From Reyranella sp. (GTDB taxonomy: Bacteria; Pseudomonadota; Alphaproteobacteria; Reyranellales; Reyranellaceae), in contig NZ_SCVH01000160.1 of the NCBI RefSeq assembly GCF_004296935.1, positions 1 through 64,000 on the forward strand: a stretch of 64,000 nt of DNA, in the 5' to 3' direction. The translations under genes and the position numbers were made by a program. Below the pieces are notes generated by a model, which saw nothing but the letters and a program-made list of their open reading frames with translations, made no database searches and was not told where the DNA came from. Shown piece by piece: positions 1-8,844 of the stretch (the stretch's first letter is position 1; each line of letters opens with the position of its first letter).

Positions 1-1042
1 GGATCGTCTGAACCGCGGTGCCGTTGTTGGCGATGAAGGTGATCCAGCAGGCGCCCGAAAGGGCGACACAGGCACCGACCACCAGCGGCGTGAGCACGAG
101 CGCGATCACCAGGGTGGCGGCAGTGTGGATGCCCATCGCCCAGATATTGGCGCGGTCCGGCCCGAGCAAGCGATTCAAGGTCGGCATGAGGATGGCGCCA
201 GCCACGGCACCGGCTCCGAACACGGCGTAGAGGATTCCGAAGGCGAATTCGTCGAGACCGAGCTCGAAGCGGCCGATCACCGGCAGCAGGGTGCCGACAG
301 CGATGCCGGGCACGAAGAAGCAGAGGCCGCGGGCGAAGATCGCCTTGAGCTCGCCGGACCCGCGCACGAAGGCGATGCCGCTGCGCGCCGCCTCGAGCAG
401 TCCCTCGCGACGCTGGGCGGCTTTCGCCTCGGCCGGCCGGCGCCAGCGCAACATGGCGAAGATGACGCCGACATAGGTGGCGGCGTTGACGGCGAAGAGC
501 ATGAAGACACCGACCAGGCTGAGAAGGACCTGGCCGACCACCGGCCCCACCGTGCGGGCAAGATTGAAGCCGGCGCTGTTCAGCGCGATGGCCGGCCGGA
601 GGTGCGGTCCGGAGACGATCTCCGGCACGACGGCATGCCAGGCGGGCGCGTTCATGGCGTTGCCGAGCCCCATGCAGAAGCTGAGGCCAAGCAGGCTCCA
701 GTGGTCGAGCCGGCCCAGGAAGGCCAATACGGCCAAGGCGGCGGCCACCGCCATCATCCAGACCTGGCAGACGATGATGTAGCGGCGGCGATCGAACCGG
801 TCAGCCAGGACGCCGGCAAAGAAGCAGAACAGGAACATCGGGAGCGTGCCCGCCGCCGACAGCAGCGCCACGAAGATCGGCTCCTGCGTCAGACTGGTCA
901 TCTCCCAGGCGGCACCCGTGGTCGCCATCCAGCCGCCGGTGTTGGACAGGACGTTGGCGGTCCACAGCAGCGCGAAGGAGCGGTTGGCGAAAGGGGCGAA
1001 GGCCGACGCCGGGCGGCCGACGCCGGGCGTCCGCGGGCTCAC
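1..1042 (-). CDS. MFS transporter, EntS/MFS_3-like (3' end outside window)
   Basis: This is a reading frame of about 347 residues that runs off the left edge. It starts at a GTG whose TGA overlap with the upstream bcerS stop (GTGA, 1039-1042) implies translational coupling. The start has FANRSFALLWTAN followed by alternating hydrophobic helices and the MFS loop signature GVLADRFDRRR between helices 2 and 3. These features fit the MFS_3/enterobactin-exporter-like branch of the major facilitator superfamily, a proton-driven inner-membrane exporter. The substrate is unknown. Its place as the last gene of the ceramide operon makes a lipid or lipid-intermediate cargo conceivable, but that is inference. 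About 50-80 C-terminal residues or more are missing. Confidence 0.8.
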   Translation of the reverse strand, partial: MSPRTPGVGRPASAFAPFANRSFALLWTANVLSNTGGWMATTGAAWEMTSLTQEPIFVALLSAAGTLPMFLFCFFAGVLADRFDRRRYIIVCQVWMMAVAAALAVLAFLGRLDHWSLLGLSFCMGLGNAMNAPAWHAVVPEIVSGPHLRPAIALNSAGFNLARTVGPVVGQVLLSLVGVFMLFAVNAATYVGVIFAMLRWRRPAEAKAAQRREGLLEAARSGIAFVRGSGELKAIFARGLCFFVPGIAVGTLLPVIGRFELGLDEFAFGILYAVFGAGAVAGAILMPTLNRLLGPDRANIWAMGIHTAATLVIALVLTPLVVGACVALSGACWITFIANNGTAVQTI

Positions 1043-2187
1043 CCCAGCGCCTTCTCGTAGACCCGGTGCGTCTTGTAGTGAACGCCGCCGACCGAGCGGA
1101 TGATGTTGTTGGTCGCCTTGTTGTCCTCGAGAATCCAGCCCAGTTCGGCGGAGGTCTTGCCCAGGCGCTTGCCGTTGGCGCGCAGGTGATCGATGGCGAT
1201 CATGGCGAGGCCAGCGCCCATCAAAGGGTGATTGCGGAACTTCTTCTTCACGCCCATCAGCGGCACGCGGGTACTGTGGACGTCGGTGATCTTGAGCCGG
1301 AACAGGAGCTTCACCAGATTCCAGGGCGTGAGCGCGCCGTTGAAGTCGACGGTCGCCTCGCTGAGGTTGGTGAGGGCCAGGATGAAGGCGACCGTCTCGT
1401 CGTCGACATCCACGAACACGGCGAGATCGGGCACGATCACCGGGCGCAGCGCCTTGGAGGCATGGTCGATCTCGGCCTGGGTGAAGGGCACATAGCCCCA
1501 GTTGTCACTCCAGGCATCGTTGAAGATGCCGACCAGGGTGCGGACCTCGGCGTCGAACATCTTCATGTTGGCAGTGCGGACCTTGACCCGGCCGGCGAGG
1601 CCGGCGCGGTCGAGCAGCTTGCGGCCGATGGTCTCCGGCGCATTCTGGACGTCGTAGTCGTAGGAGAAGAGATCCTTGGCTTTCACATAGCCGCAGGCCT
1701 CGACCCGGGCCCCGGCATAGGGCGGATCATAGGGCACCATCAGCACCGGCCGGCTGTCGAAGCCGTGGACCAGGAGGCCCACCTCCTCGTTGATCGACAG
1801 GGTGAATGGACCGGTCACACGCACCATGCCTTTGGCCTTCAGCCAGGCTTCGGCCGCGGCGAACAGCGCGGCGAAAATTGCCGGATCATCCTCGGCCACC
1901 AGGCAGCCGAACTGACCGGTGCTGTCGGCATGCTGATCGAGATGGGCGCGATCGACCTGGGCGGAGATCCGACCGACGACCCGGCCGGCGCGCCGGGCGA
2001 GAAAGAACTGGACCTCGGCATGCAGAAACAGCGGATTCTTCTTGGGCGAGAAAGCCTCCTGCCGCTCGACGTTGAGCGGCGCCACCCAGCCCTTGTGTCC
2101 GGCATAGAGCCGCTTGGGCAGGCCGATGAATTCCTTGAGGTCAGCCTTGGTGGCCACGGGGGAAACGACGAGATCGGAAGGTGCCAT
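1039..2187 (-). CDS. bcerS: Bacterial ceramide synthase, GNAT-fold N-acyltransferase
   Basis: A 382-residue soluble protein with no signal peptide. The N-terminal half has the motif FIGLPKRLYAGHKGWVAPL and the C-terminal part ends in a GNAT-like core (LGWILEDNKATNNIIRSVGG). Many proteomes label this family only as hypothetical or GNAT. In Caulobacter the GNAT-like protein encoded with spt and cerR N-acylates the reduced sphingoid base or its 3-keto form to give (dihydro)ceramide. The assignment rests on that family resemblance and on sharing an operon with spt, acpR, cerR and the acyl-AMP ligase. It lies 7 bp after the metallophosphoesterase and overlaps the MFS start by 4 bp. The alternative is an unrelated GNAT acetyltransferase. 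Confidence 0.72.
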   Translation of the reverse strand: MAPSDLVVSPVATKADLKEFIGLPKRLYAGHKGWVAPLNVERQEAFSPKKNPLFLHAEVQFFLARRAGRVVGRISAQVDRAHLDQHADSTGQFGCLVAEDDPAIFAALFAAAEAWLKAKGMVRVTGPFTLSINEEVGLLVHGFDSRPVLMVPYDPPYAGARVEACGYVKAKDLFSYDYDVQNAPETIGRKLLDRAGLAGRVKVRTANMKMFDAEVRTLVGIFNDAWSDNWGYVPFTQAEIDHASKALRPVIVPDLAVFVDVDDETVAFILALTNLSEATVDFNGALTPWNLVKLLFRLKITDVHSTRVPLMGVKKKFRNHPLMGAGLAMIAIDHLRANGKRLGKTSAELGWILEDNKATNNIIRSVGGVHYKTHRVYEKALG

Positions 2188-2194
2188 GTCCGCC

Positions 2195-3112
2195 TCAGCC
2201 TACCACGGCCGATGCAGCGCTTCGGAACACGAACTGGCCATCGAGTTCGCAGCCGGCACCGTCGGCGCGCAACGCACGGATATCGACTCCCAGGCGCCAT
2301 CCCGTCGGCTCGTGCTCGACATGGATCAGGTGGTAGCGCGCCCGACCATACTTGCCGCCGGGCGCCGCCGACGCCGAGGTGACGCCGATCACCGGCACCG
2401 GGCCGGCCGGGCCGTCGATCCGCGCGACTTCGCTTCGGTGGTTGTGTCCGTGCAGGACGAGTTCGCAGCCGACGCGACGGACCATCGCCTGGAAGGCCGC
2501 CGCATCGGTCAGGCGCTTGAAGTGCTTCTCGGTGGTGAGCGGCGGATGATGGATCAGCACGACGCGGCAAAGCCCTTCTCGGCCGAGATCGGCCAAAATC
2601 TTCTCGGCAGCCGTGATCTGTGCTTCGCCGAGCGTCCCGGTGGCGAAGAAAGGTGGCTTCGGCACTCCGCTGTTGAGGCCGACCAGCGCGACCGGCCCGC
2701 GCCGGCGCAAGGTCGGGAAGACCTGGAAGTCGGTGGCCGGCGGCTTGTCGTCGCCTGCCATGTAGGTGCCCCAGAGACCGAGCCCCTCGCCCCAGGCCGT
2801 GGCGACATAGACGTCGTGGTTGCCGGGAATGACCGTGATCCCGTCGGGCCCGCCGAGCTGGGCGAGCCACTTCGAAGCGCGGACGAACTCGTCGGGCAGC
2901 GAGATGTTCACGAGGTCACCGGTCAGCGCGATGTGATCGGGCTTCTGCGCCTTGAGGTCGGCCACGATGCCGGCCAGCGCCTCCGGCACATGCAAGTGCA
3001 CGCGGTGCCGCCACCAGTTGAGGTAGCCCGTCACGCGCTTGCCCAGGAGGTCGAGGGAGCGCGCCGCGGGCATCGGCAGGTGCGGATCGGACAGATGCGC
3101 CAGCGTGAACAT
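2195..3112 (-). CDS. Calcineurin-like metallophosphoesterase
   Basis: A 305-residue protein starting at the ATG that directly precedes TLAHLSDPHLPM; upstream in-frame sequence is arginine-rich and does not look coding. The metal-binding motifs of the calcineurin-like superfamily are all present in order: DPH near the N terminus, GDLVN at about residue 63, GNHDV at about 97, HHPP in the middle and GHNH towards the C terminus. The enzyme should be a cytoplasmic dinuclear-metal phosphodiesterase or phosphatase, of the same broad group as UDP-diacylglucosamine hydrolase LpxH and cyclic nucleotide phosphodiesterases. Its place between spt and bcerS suggests a phosphorylated lipid or nucleotide-linked substrate in sphingolipid metabolism. 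The substrate cannot be read from sequence. Confidence 0.8.
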   Translation of the reverse strand: MFTLAHLSDPHLPMPAARSLDLLGKRVTGYLNWWRHRVHLHVPEALAGIVADLKAQKPDHIALTGDLVNISLPDEFVRASKWLAQLGGPDGITVIPGNHDVYVATAWGEGLGLWGTYMAGDDKPPATDFQVFPTLRRRGPVALVGLNSGVPKPPFFATGTLGEAQITAAEKILADLGREGLCRVVLIHHPPLTTEKHFKRLTDAAAFQAMVRRVGCELVLHGHNHRSEVARIDGPAGPVPVIGVTSASAAPGGKYGRARYHLIHVEHEPTGWRLGVDIRALRADGAGCELDGQFVFRSAASAVVG

Positions 3113-3162
3113 GGAAGGGTGATCCACCGCCCGGTCCGGACGGTCAAGCGAGGCGGCTGGAA

Positions 3163-4392
3163 CTAGCGGCTGCCGGCGACGACGCGCAGCTTCGGCGCCC
3201 CGGAAAGGACCCCGAGTTGCCGGCCGATCCCGGTCATGACCTCGATCATGTGCTGCAGCTGTTCCGGCGTGTGGGCGGCGCAAACCGAGCAGCGCAGCAG
3301 CGAGACGCCGTTGGGCGTGGCCGGCGGCACGGCCACGTTCACGTAGATCCCGGCATCGAGCATGGCGCGCCAGAAGCCGATGGCGAGCATACGGTCGGGC
3401 AGATGCACGCCCACCACGGGACCATGCTCCGGGCCGAGCTTAAAACCCTGCGCGGCGAGGCCGTCATAGAGGGTGGCGACGTTGTCCCAGAGCTGCTTGC
3501 GCAGCTCCGGCCGCGCCTGGACGACGCGCAACGCCTGGCGGACGGACGCCACGATCGAGGGCGGCAGCGACGCCGTGAACATATAGGAGCGCACGGTGAC
3601 GCGCAGGATGTCGAAGTCGGGATCGTTCGACACGCAGTAGCCGCCGATCGCGCCCAGGGTCTTGGAGAAGGTGCCGACGATGAAATGGCAATCGTCGAGG
3701 ACGCCCGCCGACTCGCAGAGGCCGCGGCCGGTCTCACCGAGCGCGCCCAGCGAATGGGCCTCGTCGACCAGCACATAGGCGCCGTATTTCTTGCAGACGT
3801 CGACGAATTCCCTGAGCGGCGCGCTGTCGCCCAGCATCGAATAGATGCCTTCCAGGATCACCAGCCGGTTGCCGGACTTGTCGCCCAGACGGCGAAGGCG
3901 GGATTCCAGGCTCGAGGGGTCGTTGTGCTTGAAGCGCACGACCTCGGCCTGGGTCATCTTGCAGGCATCGTAGATCGAAGCGTGGCTGTCGGCGTCGATC
4001 AGCAGATGGTCGCCCTGGCCGACCAGGGTGGAAATCACGCCGAGATTGGCCTGGTAGCCGGTCGTGAAGACCATGCAGTGCTTCTTGCCGTAGAAGGCGG
4101 CGATCTCCTCCTCCAGGAGGACGTGCTCGCTATAGCTGCCGTTGGCGATGCGCGAGCCGGTCGTGCCGGTGCCCTCGGCGCGGATCGCCTCGATGGCGGC
4201 TTCCATGCAGGAAGGATCGAACGTCAGGCCGAAATAGTTGTTGGTGCCAACCAGCAGGGTCTTGCGGCCGTTGATGATCGCCTCGGTCGGCGACAACACC
4301 CGCTCCATGCGGATCTGGAAAGGGTCGGCCCCGGTGGTCCGGACATCGCGGTACGCCTCGAGCAGGCCCGCATGACGGTCGAACAAGCCCAT
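3163..4392 (-). CDS. spt: Serine palmitoyltransferase (alpha-oxoamine synthase)
   Basis: A 409-residue PLP enzyme of the alpha-oxoamine synthase family (with KBL, ALAS and AONS). It condenses L-serine with a fatty acyl thioester to 3-ketosphinganine, the committed step of sphingolipid synthesis. The start chosen is the ATG 5 bp after the acpR stop, opening MGLFDRHAGLLEAYRDV. Visible landmarks are NNYFGLT near the N terminus, the aspartate in LVDEAHSLGALGETGRG, and GTFSKTLGAIGGY with the PLP lysine. Length and motifs fit bacterial SPT. KBL or AONS are alternatives, but the adjacent dedicated ACP, ketosphinganine/ceramide reductase and ceramide synthase strongly favour SPT. The acyl donor is likely acyl-ACP supplied by the two upstream genes. 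Confidence 0.88.
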   Translation of the reverse strand: MGLFDRHAGLLEAYRDVRTTGADPFQIRMERVLSPTEAIINGRKTLLVGTNNYFGLTFDPSCMEAAIEAIRAEGTGTTGSRIANGSYSEHVLLEEEIAAFYGKKHCMVFTTGYQANLGVISTLVGQGDHLLIDADSHASIYDACKMTQAEVVRFKHNDPSSLESRLRRLGDKSGNRLVILEGIYSMLGDSAPLREFVDVCKKYGAYVLVDEAHSLGALGETGRGLCESAGVLDDCHFIVGTFSKTLGAIGGYCVSNDPDFDILRVTVRSYMFTASLPPSIVASVRQALRVVQARPELRKQLWDNVATLYDGLAAQGFKLGPEHGPVVGVHLPDRMLAIGFWRAMLDAGIYVNVAVPPATPNGVSLLRCSVCAAHTPEQLQHMIEVMTGIGRQLGVLSGAPKLRVVAGSR

Positions 4393-4397
4393 GATGG

Positions 4398-4742
4398 CTA
4401 GCGCTTGGCGCGCAAATCCAGGATCGTGTCGGCGAGCTGGTCGACGGTATGGATCTCGGCCACGACGTTCATCGGGATCGACACGTCGAAGCTGTCCTCG
4501 AGCTCCATGACCATATCCATGATCGCCAGCGAATCGATGGTCAGGTCCTTGGCGATGACGGTGGCGCCAACGATCGGCCGCTCGCCCGCCTGATAGGGCG
4601 CGAGGTGACGGCAAATCTCCCGGATCACGTCGAGACGCGACGCGAGGCGGGGCAATTCGAGGGTGTTGGCGATGTCGTCGTTTTCGACGATCAATTGGTG
4701 GGCAGTGCGCAAGAGCTGCTCTCCGGTCCCGGGGTCAGACAT
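4398..4742 (-). CDS. acpR: Acyl carrier protein of the sphingolipid operon
   Basis: A 114-residue acyl carrier protein starting at the ATG of MSDPGTGEQL; an in-frame ATG 14 codons upstream is possible but lies in AT-rich, operator-like sequence. The phosphopantetheine attachment site is the serine in LTIDSLAIMDMVMELED, at about residue 58, followed by the acidic recognition helix. It is longer than the usual 78-residue fatty acid ACP because of an N-terminal extension. Located between the acyl-AMP ligase/cerR pair and spt, it most likely carries the acyl chain used by Spt. The 67-bp gap upstream is one of the larger spaces in the operon and could hold an internal promoter. Confidence 0.85.
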   Translation of the reverse strand: MSDPGTGEQLLRTAHQLIVENDDIANTLELPRLASRLDVIREICRHLAPYQAGERPIVGATVIAKDLTIDSLAIMDMVMELEDSFDVSIPMNVVAEIHTVDQLADTILDLRAKR

Positions 4743-4771
4743 GCCACTTTGTGACAGAAACCGTGATTCCT

Positions 4772-4805
4772 TGTGAAATAACAATTTGTTACGCAGTGTT
4801 TCACA
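4772..4805. promoter_or_regulatory. Nested inverted repeats in AT-rich gap between cerR and acpR
   Basis: TGTGAAA (4772-4778) is mirrored by TTTCACA (4799-4805), and the palindrome TAACAATTTGTTA (4779-4791) sits inside. The segment is far more AT-rich than the surrounding DNA. This is the layout of a regulator binding site or an internal operon promoter for acpR-spt and downstream genes. No regulator is named by the sequence. Confidence 0.4.
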
Positions 4806-4809
4806 CGTC

Positions 4810-5736
4810 CTAGAGCCATTTGTTCTGGCGATACCACGAGATCGTGTCGCGAAACCCCGCCTTCAGATCGTAGCGGGGCCGGAAATCGATCGTTGCCGCC
4901 AGACGGCGGTCGTGAACCGCCCAGTCGGGGTGAAATAGTTCCCGGACCTTGGCCCGGGTCAGAATCTGGGCCGCCCCTCCCAGGGCATGCCGCAGGCCGT
5001 TGGCCCAGCCGACGACTTCCATGGCGGCCCGGGGCACCGGCAACGACCAGACCCCGCGCCCCAGCGCGGCCCCCGCCGCCGCCGCCATGTCGCCGTAGCC
5101 GTACCCTCCCTCCTGTCCGTCATCGATCTCGTAGACAGAGTCGGGTGGGGGATGATCGACCGCCATGGCCAGGGCTTCGGCCAGATCCGCGACATGGATG
5201 AGAGCCAATCGGGCGTCGTCGAGTTGAGGTCGTGGCGCCAGCCCCCGGGCGGCGGCTTTGAAATAGGTCAGCGTTTCGCGGTCGCCCGGGCCGTAGACCG
5301 CCGGCGCCCGAATCGCCAGCCACGGACCGATTCGGCCGGCCACCACCTGCTCAGCCGCCCGCTTGCTCCCGGCATAGGGCGAAAGCTGGGGTTCGCGGGC
5401 AGCCAGTGAAGAAAGCAGGATGAACCGCGCCTGAGGGGCAAGAGCCGAAAGGCGCGCCGTGCCATCGCGGTTGACCGCCATGAAGTCGGCGGGCTGCCGC
5501 GCCTTGATGAGGCCGGCGGCGTGAATCACCGTGTCGGCGCCGTCGACCAGGCGCCGCAGGGCCGCTTCGTCAGCCAGGTCGCCGAGCACGACCTCGGCCT
5601 TGACGTTCGGCAACGAGGGCATCGGCGACCAGCGTCGAATCAAGAGGCGGAGGCTGAAACCACGTCGGGCCAGGGCAGACACAAGGTGCGGCCCGACAAA
5701 GCCTGTGGCGCCGGTAACCGCGACCAGCCTGCCCAT
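4810..5736 (-). CDS. cerR: NAD-dependent epimerase/reductase, ceramide reductase type
   Basis: A 308-residue extended short-chain dehydrogenase. The Rossmann motif TGATGFVG is at residues 8-15 and the catalytic YxxxK appears as YAGSK at about 125. No signal peptide or membrane segment is obvious. In the Caulobacter sphingolipid cluster an NAD-dependent epimerase-like protein (CerR) reduces the 3-keto group of the ceramide intermediate. The same gene order (acyl-AMP ligase, reductase, ACP, SPT) supports that role here. It begins 10 bp after the stop of the ligase, so the two are cotranscribed. Without the context it would be annotated only as an NAD(P)-binding SDR protein. Confidence 0.78.
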   Translation of the reverse strand: MGRLVAVTGATGFVGPHLVSALARRGFSLRLLIRRWSPMPSLPNVKAEVVLGDLADEAALRRLVDGADTVIHAAGLIKARQPADFMAVNRDGTARLSALAPQARFILLSSLAAREPQLSPYAGSKRAAEQVVAGRIGPWLAIRAPAVYGPGDRETLTYFKAAARGLAPRPQLDDARLALIHVADLAEALAMAVDHPPPDSVYEIDDGQEGGYGYGDMAAAAGAALGRGVWSLPVPRAAMEVVGWANGLRHALGGAAQILTRAKVRELFHPDWAVHDRRLAATIDFRPRYDLKAGFRDTISWYRQNKWL

Positions 5737-5746
5737 TGCGGCCGAC

Positions 5747-7504
5747 TCAGGCCGCGGCCGGCTTCGAAGGCGAGGCCGGCGATGCGTAGAGGCCGGCGAG
5801 GTAGTTGGCCTTGGTCCGCGCGCGGCTCAGCTTGCCTGAGCTCGTCGTCGGCAGCCCTGTTGTCGGCGGCACCAGGGCGACGTCGCAATCGACCGCAATT
5901 GCCTCGCGCACCGCGCCGGCGACGTCGCGCGCCAGCGCCACGCGGGCCTCCTCACCCGACACGCGCGCCAGCACCGCCACGACCACCCGCTCGCCCTCGC
6001 CGGTATCGATGGAGAAGGCCGCGGCATCGCCGTTCTTCACGAGGCGCTTGGCCTCGATCGCCCACTCGATGTCCTGCGGCCAGACATTGCGGCCGTTGAT
6101 GATGATGAGATCCTTGGCACGCCCCGTGACCACGATCTCGCCCGCCAGCCAGTAGCCGAGATCGCCGGTGTCGAGCCAGCCGTCGTCCGAAAGCACCTCC
6201 TGGGTGGCCTCGGGCTCGCCGAAATAGCCCGGCATGACGCTGGGGCCCTGCACGAAGATTCGTCCGACCTGACGATCGGCCCGCACTCCGCCGTCGGGAC
6301 CGCGCACTTCGAGAAGGTGGCCGGGCAGGACACGGCCGCACAGCACGAAACGGCGGGCGCGCTGGCTGTCCTGCGGATCGGAAGCCGGCATCGCGAGCTG
6401 TGCCTCGCCAAGCGCTTTTCGGTCGACGACGTCGGTACGCACACCCACATCGTGCGGGCTGAAAGTGATCGCCAAGCATACCTCGGCCATGCCGTAGCTT
6501 GGAATGAAGGCCTTGCGATCGAAGCCCGAGGGTTCGAAGGCGTCGGCGAAGCGTTGAAGCACCTCGGGACGGATCATGTCGCCGCCGATCCCGGCGCGCC
6601 GCCAGCTCGAGAGGTCGAGATCGGCCGGCACCTGCGTGGCGCCGCGTCGCGTCGCCAGGTCGTAGCCGAAGCTCGGGCTGTAGGAGATGGTGCCACGATT
6701 GCGCGAGATGATGTTGAGCCACTGCATCGGCCGGCGCGCGAAGTCGCGCGGCGTCAGGTAGTCGATCGAGAGCTGGCAACTGAGCGGCGCCATCAGGAAC
6801 CCGATCAGGCCCATGTCGTGATAAAGCGGCAGCCAGCTCGCCGTGCGATCGCCCGGGACCACATCGAGGCCCGCCGGCCCCGTCATGCCAGCGAGGTTGG
6901 CCATCAGGGCCCGCTGGGTGATCTGCACGCCATGCGGATGGCGCGTGCTGCCCGAGGAGAACTGGATGTAGCAGAGGTCGGCGGGGCCGAGCGGCCGGAG
7001 GTCGACCGGCTTCTCCGGCAGGGCATCGAGGACATCCTTGCCGCCATGCAGGCGTACCGCCGGGAATTCCCTGGCGGCGTCGGCGAGGAAGCCCGCGAGA
7101 TCGTCGATGCCGACGGCCGCGACCGCGCCCGAGGCAAACAGCTGCCGGCGGAGTTGGTCGAGATAGGCATCCTTGCCGCCGATCCCGACCGGAATCGACA
7201 CCGGGACGGGCACCAGCCCGGCATACTGGGCGCCGAAGAAGGAATCGAAGAAGCCGGGCCAGGTGTCGGCAGTAATCAGGAGCCGTTCGCCGACGGCAAA
7301 TCCCGCCCCGATCAGCTTACGGGCGGTGACCTGGGCCCGCTCCCGGACCTCGCGCCAGGTGAGCACCGACAGCAGGTCCCCCTTGGCATTATAAAAGGAG
7401 ATGCCGGTCTGGCCCTGAGCCGCATAGTCCAGCATCTCGGGCACCGAGGTGAAGCCGGCGCGGCGCTGGGCAAGCCGGGCATTGCGTGAGGGAAGCGGAT
7501 CCAT
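5747..7504 (-). CDS. acps: Fatty acyl-AMP ligase / acyl-ACP synthetase
   Basis: A 585-residue adenylate-forming enzyme, first gene of the minus-strand ceramide operon. The start is the ATG of MDPLPSRNARLAQ. The adenylation core shows the P-loop-like YIQFSSGSTRHPHGV (about residue 210), the LPLYHDMGLIGFL motif typical of FAAL-type ligases, DTGDLGYW, and GRAKDLIIINGRN, with a C-terminal TTSSGKLSRARTK. FAALs activate fatty acids to acyl-AMP and load them onto an ACP without using CoA. The partner is very likely AcpR two genes downstream, giving acyl-ACP for Spt. The protein diverges from argD across a 152-bp spacer. It could alternatively act as an acyl-CoA ligase, but the family motifs favour FAAL. 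Confidence 0.82.
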   Translation of the reverse strand: MDPLPSRNARLAQRRAGFTSVPEMLDYAAQGQTGISFYNAKGDLLSVLTWREVRERAQVTARKLIGAGFAVGERLLITADTWPGFFDSFFGAQYAGLVPVPVSIPVGIGGKDAYLDQLRRQLFASGAVAAVGIDDLAGFLADAAREFPAVRLHGGKDVLDALPEKPVDLRPLGPADLCYIQFSSGSTRHPHGVQITQRALMANLAGMTGPAGLDVVPGDRTASWLPLYHDMGLIGFLMAPLSCQLSIDYLTPRDFARRPMQWLNIISRNRGTISYSPSFGYDLATRRGATQVPADLDLSSWRRAGIGGDMIRPEVLQRFADAFEPSGFDRKAFIPSYGMAEVCLAITFSPHDVGVRTDVVDRKALGEAQLAMPASDPQDSQRARRFVLCGRVLPGHLLEVRGPDGGVRADRQVGRIFVQGPSVMPGYFGEPEATQEVLSDDGWLDTGDLGYWLAGEIVVTGRAKDLIIINGRNVWPQDIEWAIEAKRLVKNGDAAAFSIDTGEGERVVVAVLARVSGEEARVALARDVAGAVREAIAVDCDVALVPPTTGLPTTSSGKLSRARTKANYLAGLYASPASPSKPAAA

Positions 7505-7574
7505 TGGAACGGCGGGTCTCCTAGCAGAGGGGTCGGAGGCCCTCAAGACGCACACCTGCGCCCTTTGGGCGACG

Positions 7575-7603
7575 TTGACACACCCCGACCTCGGTAAGAT
7601 AGT
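7575..7603 (+). promoter_or_regulatory. Putative argD promoter
   Basis: A perfect TTGACA (7575-7580) is followed 17 bp later by GATAGT (7598-7603), a weak -10. It faces argD, 54 bp upstream of its GTG. Only the -35 is convincing. Confidence 0.4.
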
Positions 7604-7656
7604 GCCCGACCCCCGCCAAAAGCGGGGGAATTTTACTTCTGAAGGAGGGTCTAGCT

Positions 7657-8838
7657 GTGATTACGGCTGTTATGCCGACGTACGGTCGCAAGGACGTCGT
7701 GTTCGAACGCGGAGAGGGCAACTATCTCTACGCGACGGACGGCCGACGTTATGTCGACTTTACCTCCGGTATCGCCGTCAACGCGCTGGGCCACTGCCAC
7801 CCCTACCTGGTCAAGGCTCTGACCGAGCAGGGACAGAAGCTGTGGCACACCTCGAACCTGTTCCGCATCGGCAACGGCGAGAAGCTGGCCAAGCGGCTGG
7901 TCGAGAACTCCTTCGCCGACACCATGTTCTTCTGCAACTCGGGCGCCGAGGCGATCGAGGGCGGCATCAAGCTGATCCGCAAGTATCAGTTCATGAACGG
8001 CCAGCCCAAGCGGTACAAGATCATCTGCTTCCAGGCGGCGTTCCACGGCCGCCTGCTGAACGCGCTCGCCGCCACCGGCAACGAGAAGTACCTCGAAGGC
8101 TTCGGCCCGCCGGCTGCCGGCTACAGCCACGCGCCGCTCAACAACACCAACGTCGTGCGCGACATGGTGGACGACGAGACCGCCGGCATCCTGGTCGAGC
8201 CGATCCAGGGCGAAGGCGGCATCCGCGCCACCACGACGCAGTTCCTGAAGGACCTGCGCGCGATCTGCGACGAGTTCGGCCTGCTCCTGTTCTACGACGA
8301 GATCCACACGGGTTTCGGCCGCACGGGCAAGATGTGGGGCTACGACTGGTCGGGTGTGAAGCCCGATGTCGCGGCGATCGCCAAGGGCATGGGCGGCGGC
8401 TTCCCGATCGGCGCCTTCATGGCGACCGAGAAGGCGGCGGTCGGCATGGTGCCGGGCACGCACGGCTCGACCTACGGCGGCAATCCGCTGGCCACGGGCG
8501 TGGCCAACGCGGTGCTCGACGTCCTCCTGGCGCCCGGCTTCATCGAGGGCGTGCGCGAGCGCGGCGAATACCTCAAGGGACAGCTCGAAGGGCTCTGCAA
8601 GAAGCATCCGAAAGTGTTCGTCGAGCAGCGCGGCACCGGCTTTCTCCAGGGCATCCGTTGCGTGCCGCCGGCCGGCGAGATGGTCGACAAACTGCAGTCG
8701 CTCGGCATGCTGGTGCCGCCGGCCGGCGAGAACGTCGTCCGCATCTTCCCCGCGTTGATCGCCGACAAGGCGGTCCTCGACGAGGGCGTGGCCATTCTCG
8801 AGAAGGCTGCGGTCGCGTTCGAAGCCGCAGCCAAGTGA
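7657..8838 (+). CDS. argD: Acetylornithine aminotransferase
   Basis: A 393-residue class III PLP aminotransferase that converts N-acetylglutamate semialdehyde to N-acetylornithine in arginine synthesis, and may also act on succinyl-diaminopimelate. The GTG start is chosen because a strong GGAGG (7644-7648) lies 8 bp upstream and the protein aligns with the family from its first residues (YGRKDVVFERGEG). Landmarks are FTSGIAVNALGHCHP, the phosphate-binding FCNSGAEAIEGGIK, YDEIHTGFGRTGK and the PLP lysine in AAIAKGMGGGFPIGA. It is followed after 6 bp by argF, and the same transcript continues into hslO, an arrangement common in alphaproteobacteria. Confidence 0.95.
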   Translation: MITAVMPTYGRKDVVFERGEGNYLYATDGRRYVDFTSGIAVNALGHCHPYLVKALTEQGQKLWHTSNLFRIGNGEKLAKRLVENSFADTMFFCNSGAEAIEGGIKLIRKYQFMNGQPKRYKIICFQAAFHGRLLNALAATGNEKYLEGFGPPAAGYSHAPLNNTNVVRDMVDDETAGILVEPIQGEGGIRATTTQFLKDLRAICDEFGLLLFYDEIHTGFGRTGKMWGYDWSGVKPDVAAIAKGMGGGFPIGAFMATEKAAVGMVPGTHGSTYGGNPLATGVANAVLDVLLAPGFIEGVRERGEYLKGQLEGLCKKHPKVFVEQRGTGFLQGIRCVPPAGEMVDKLQSLGMLVPPAGENVVRIFPALIADKAVLDEGVAILEKAAVAFEAAAK

Positions 8839-8844
8839 CGACCC

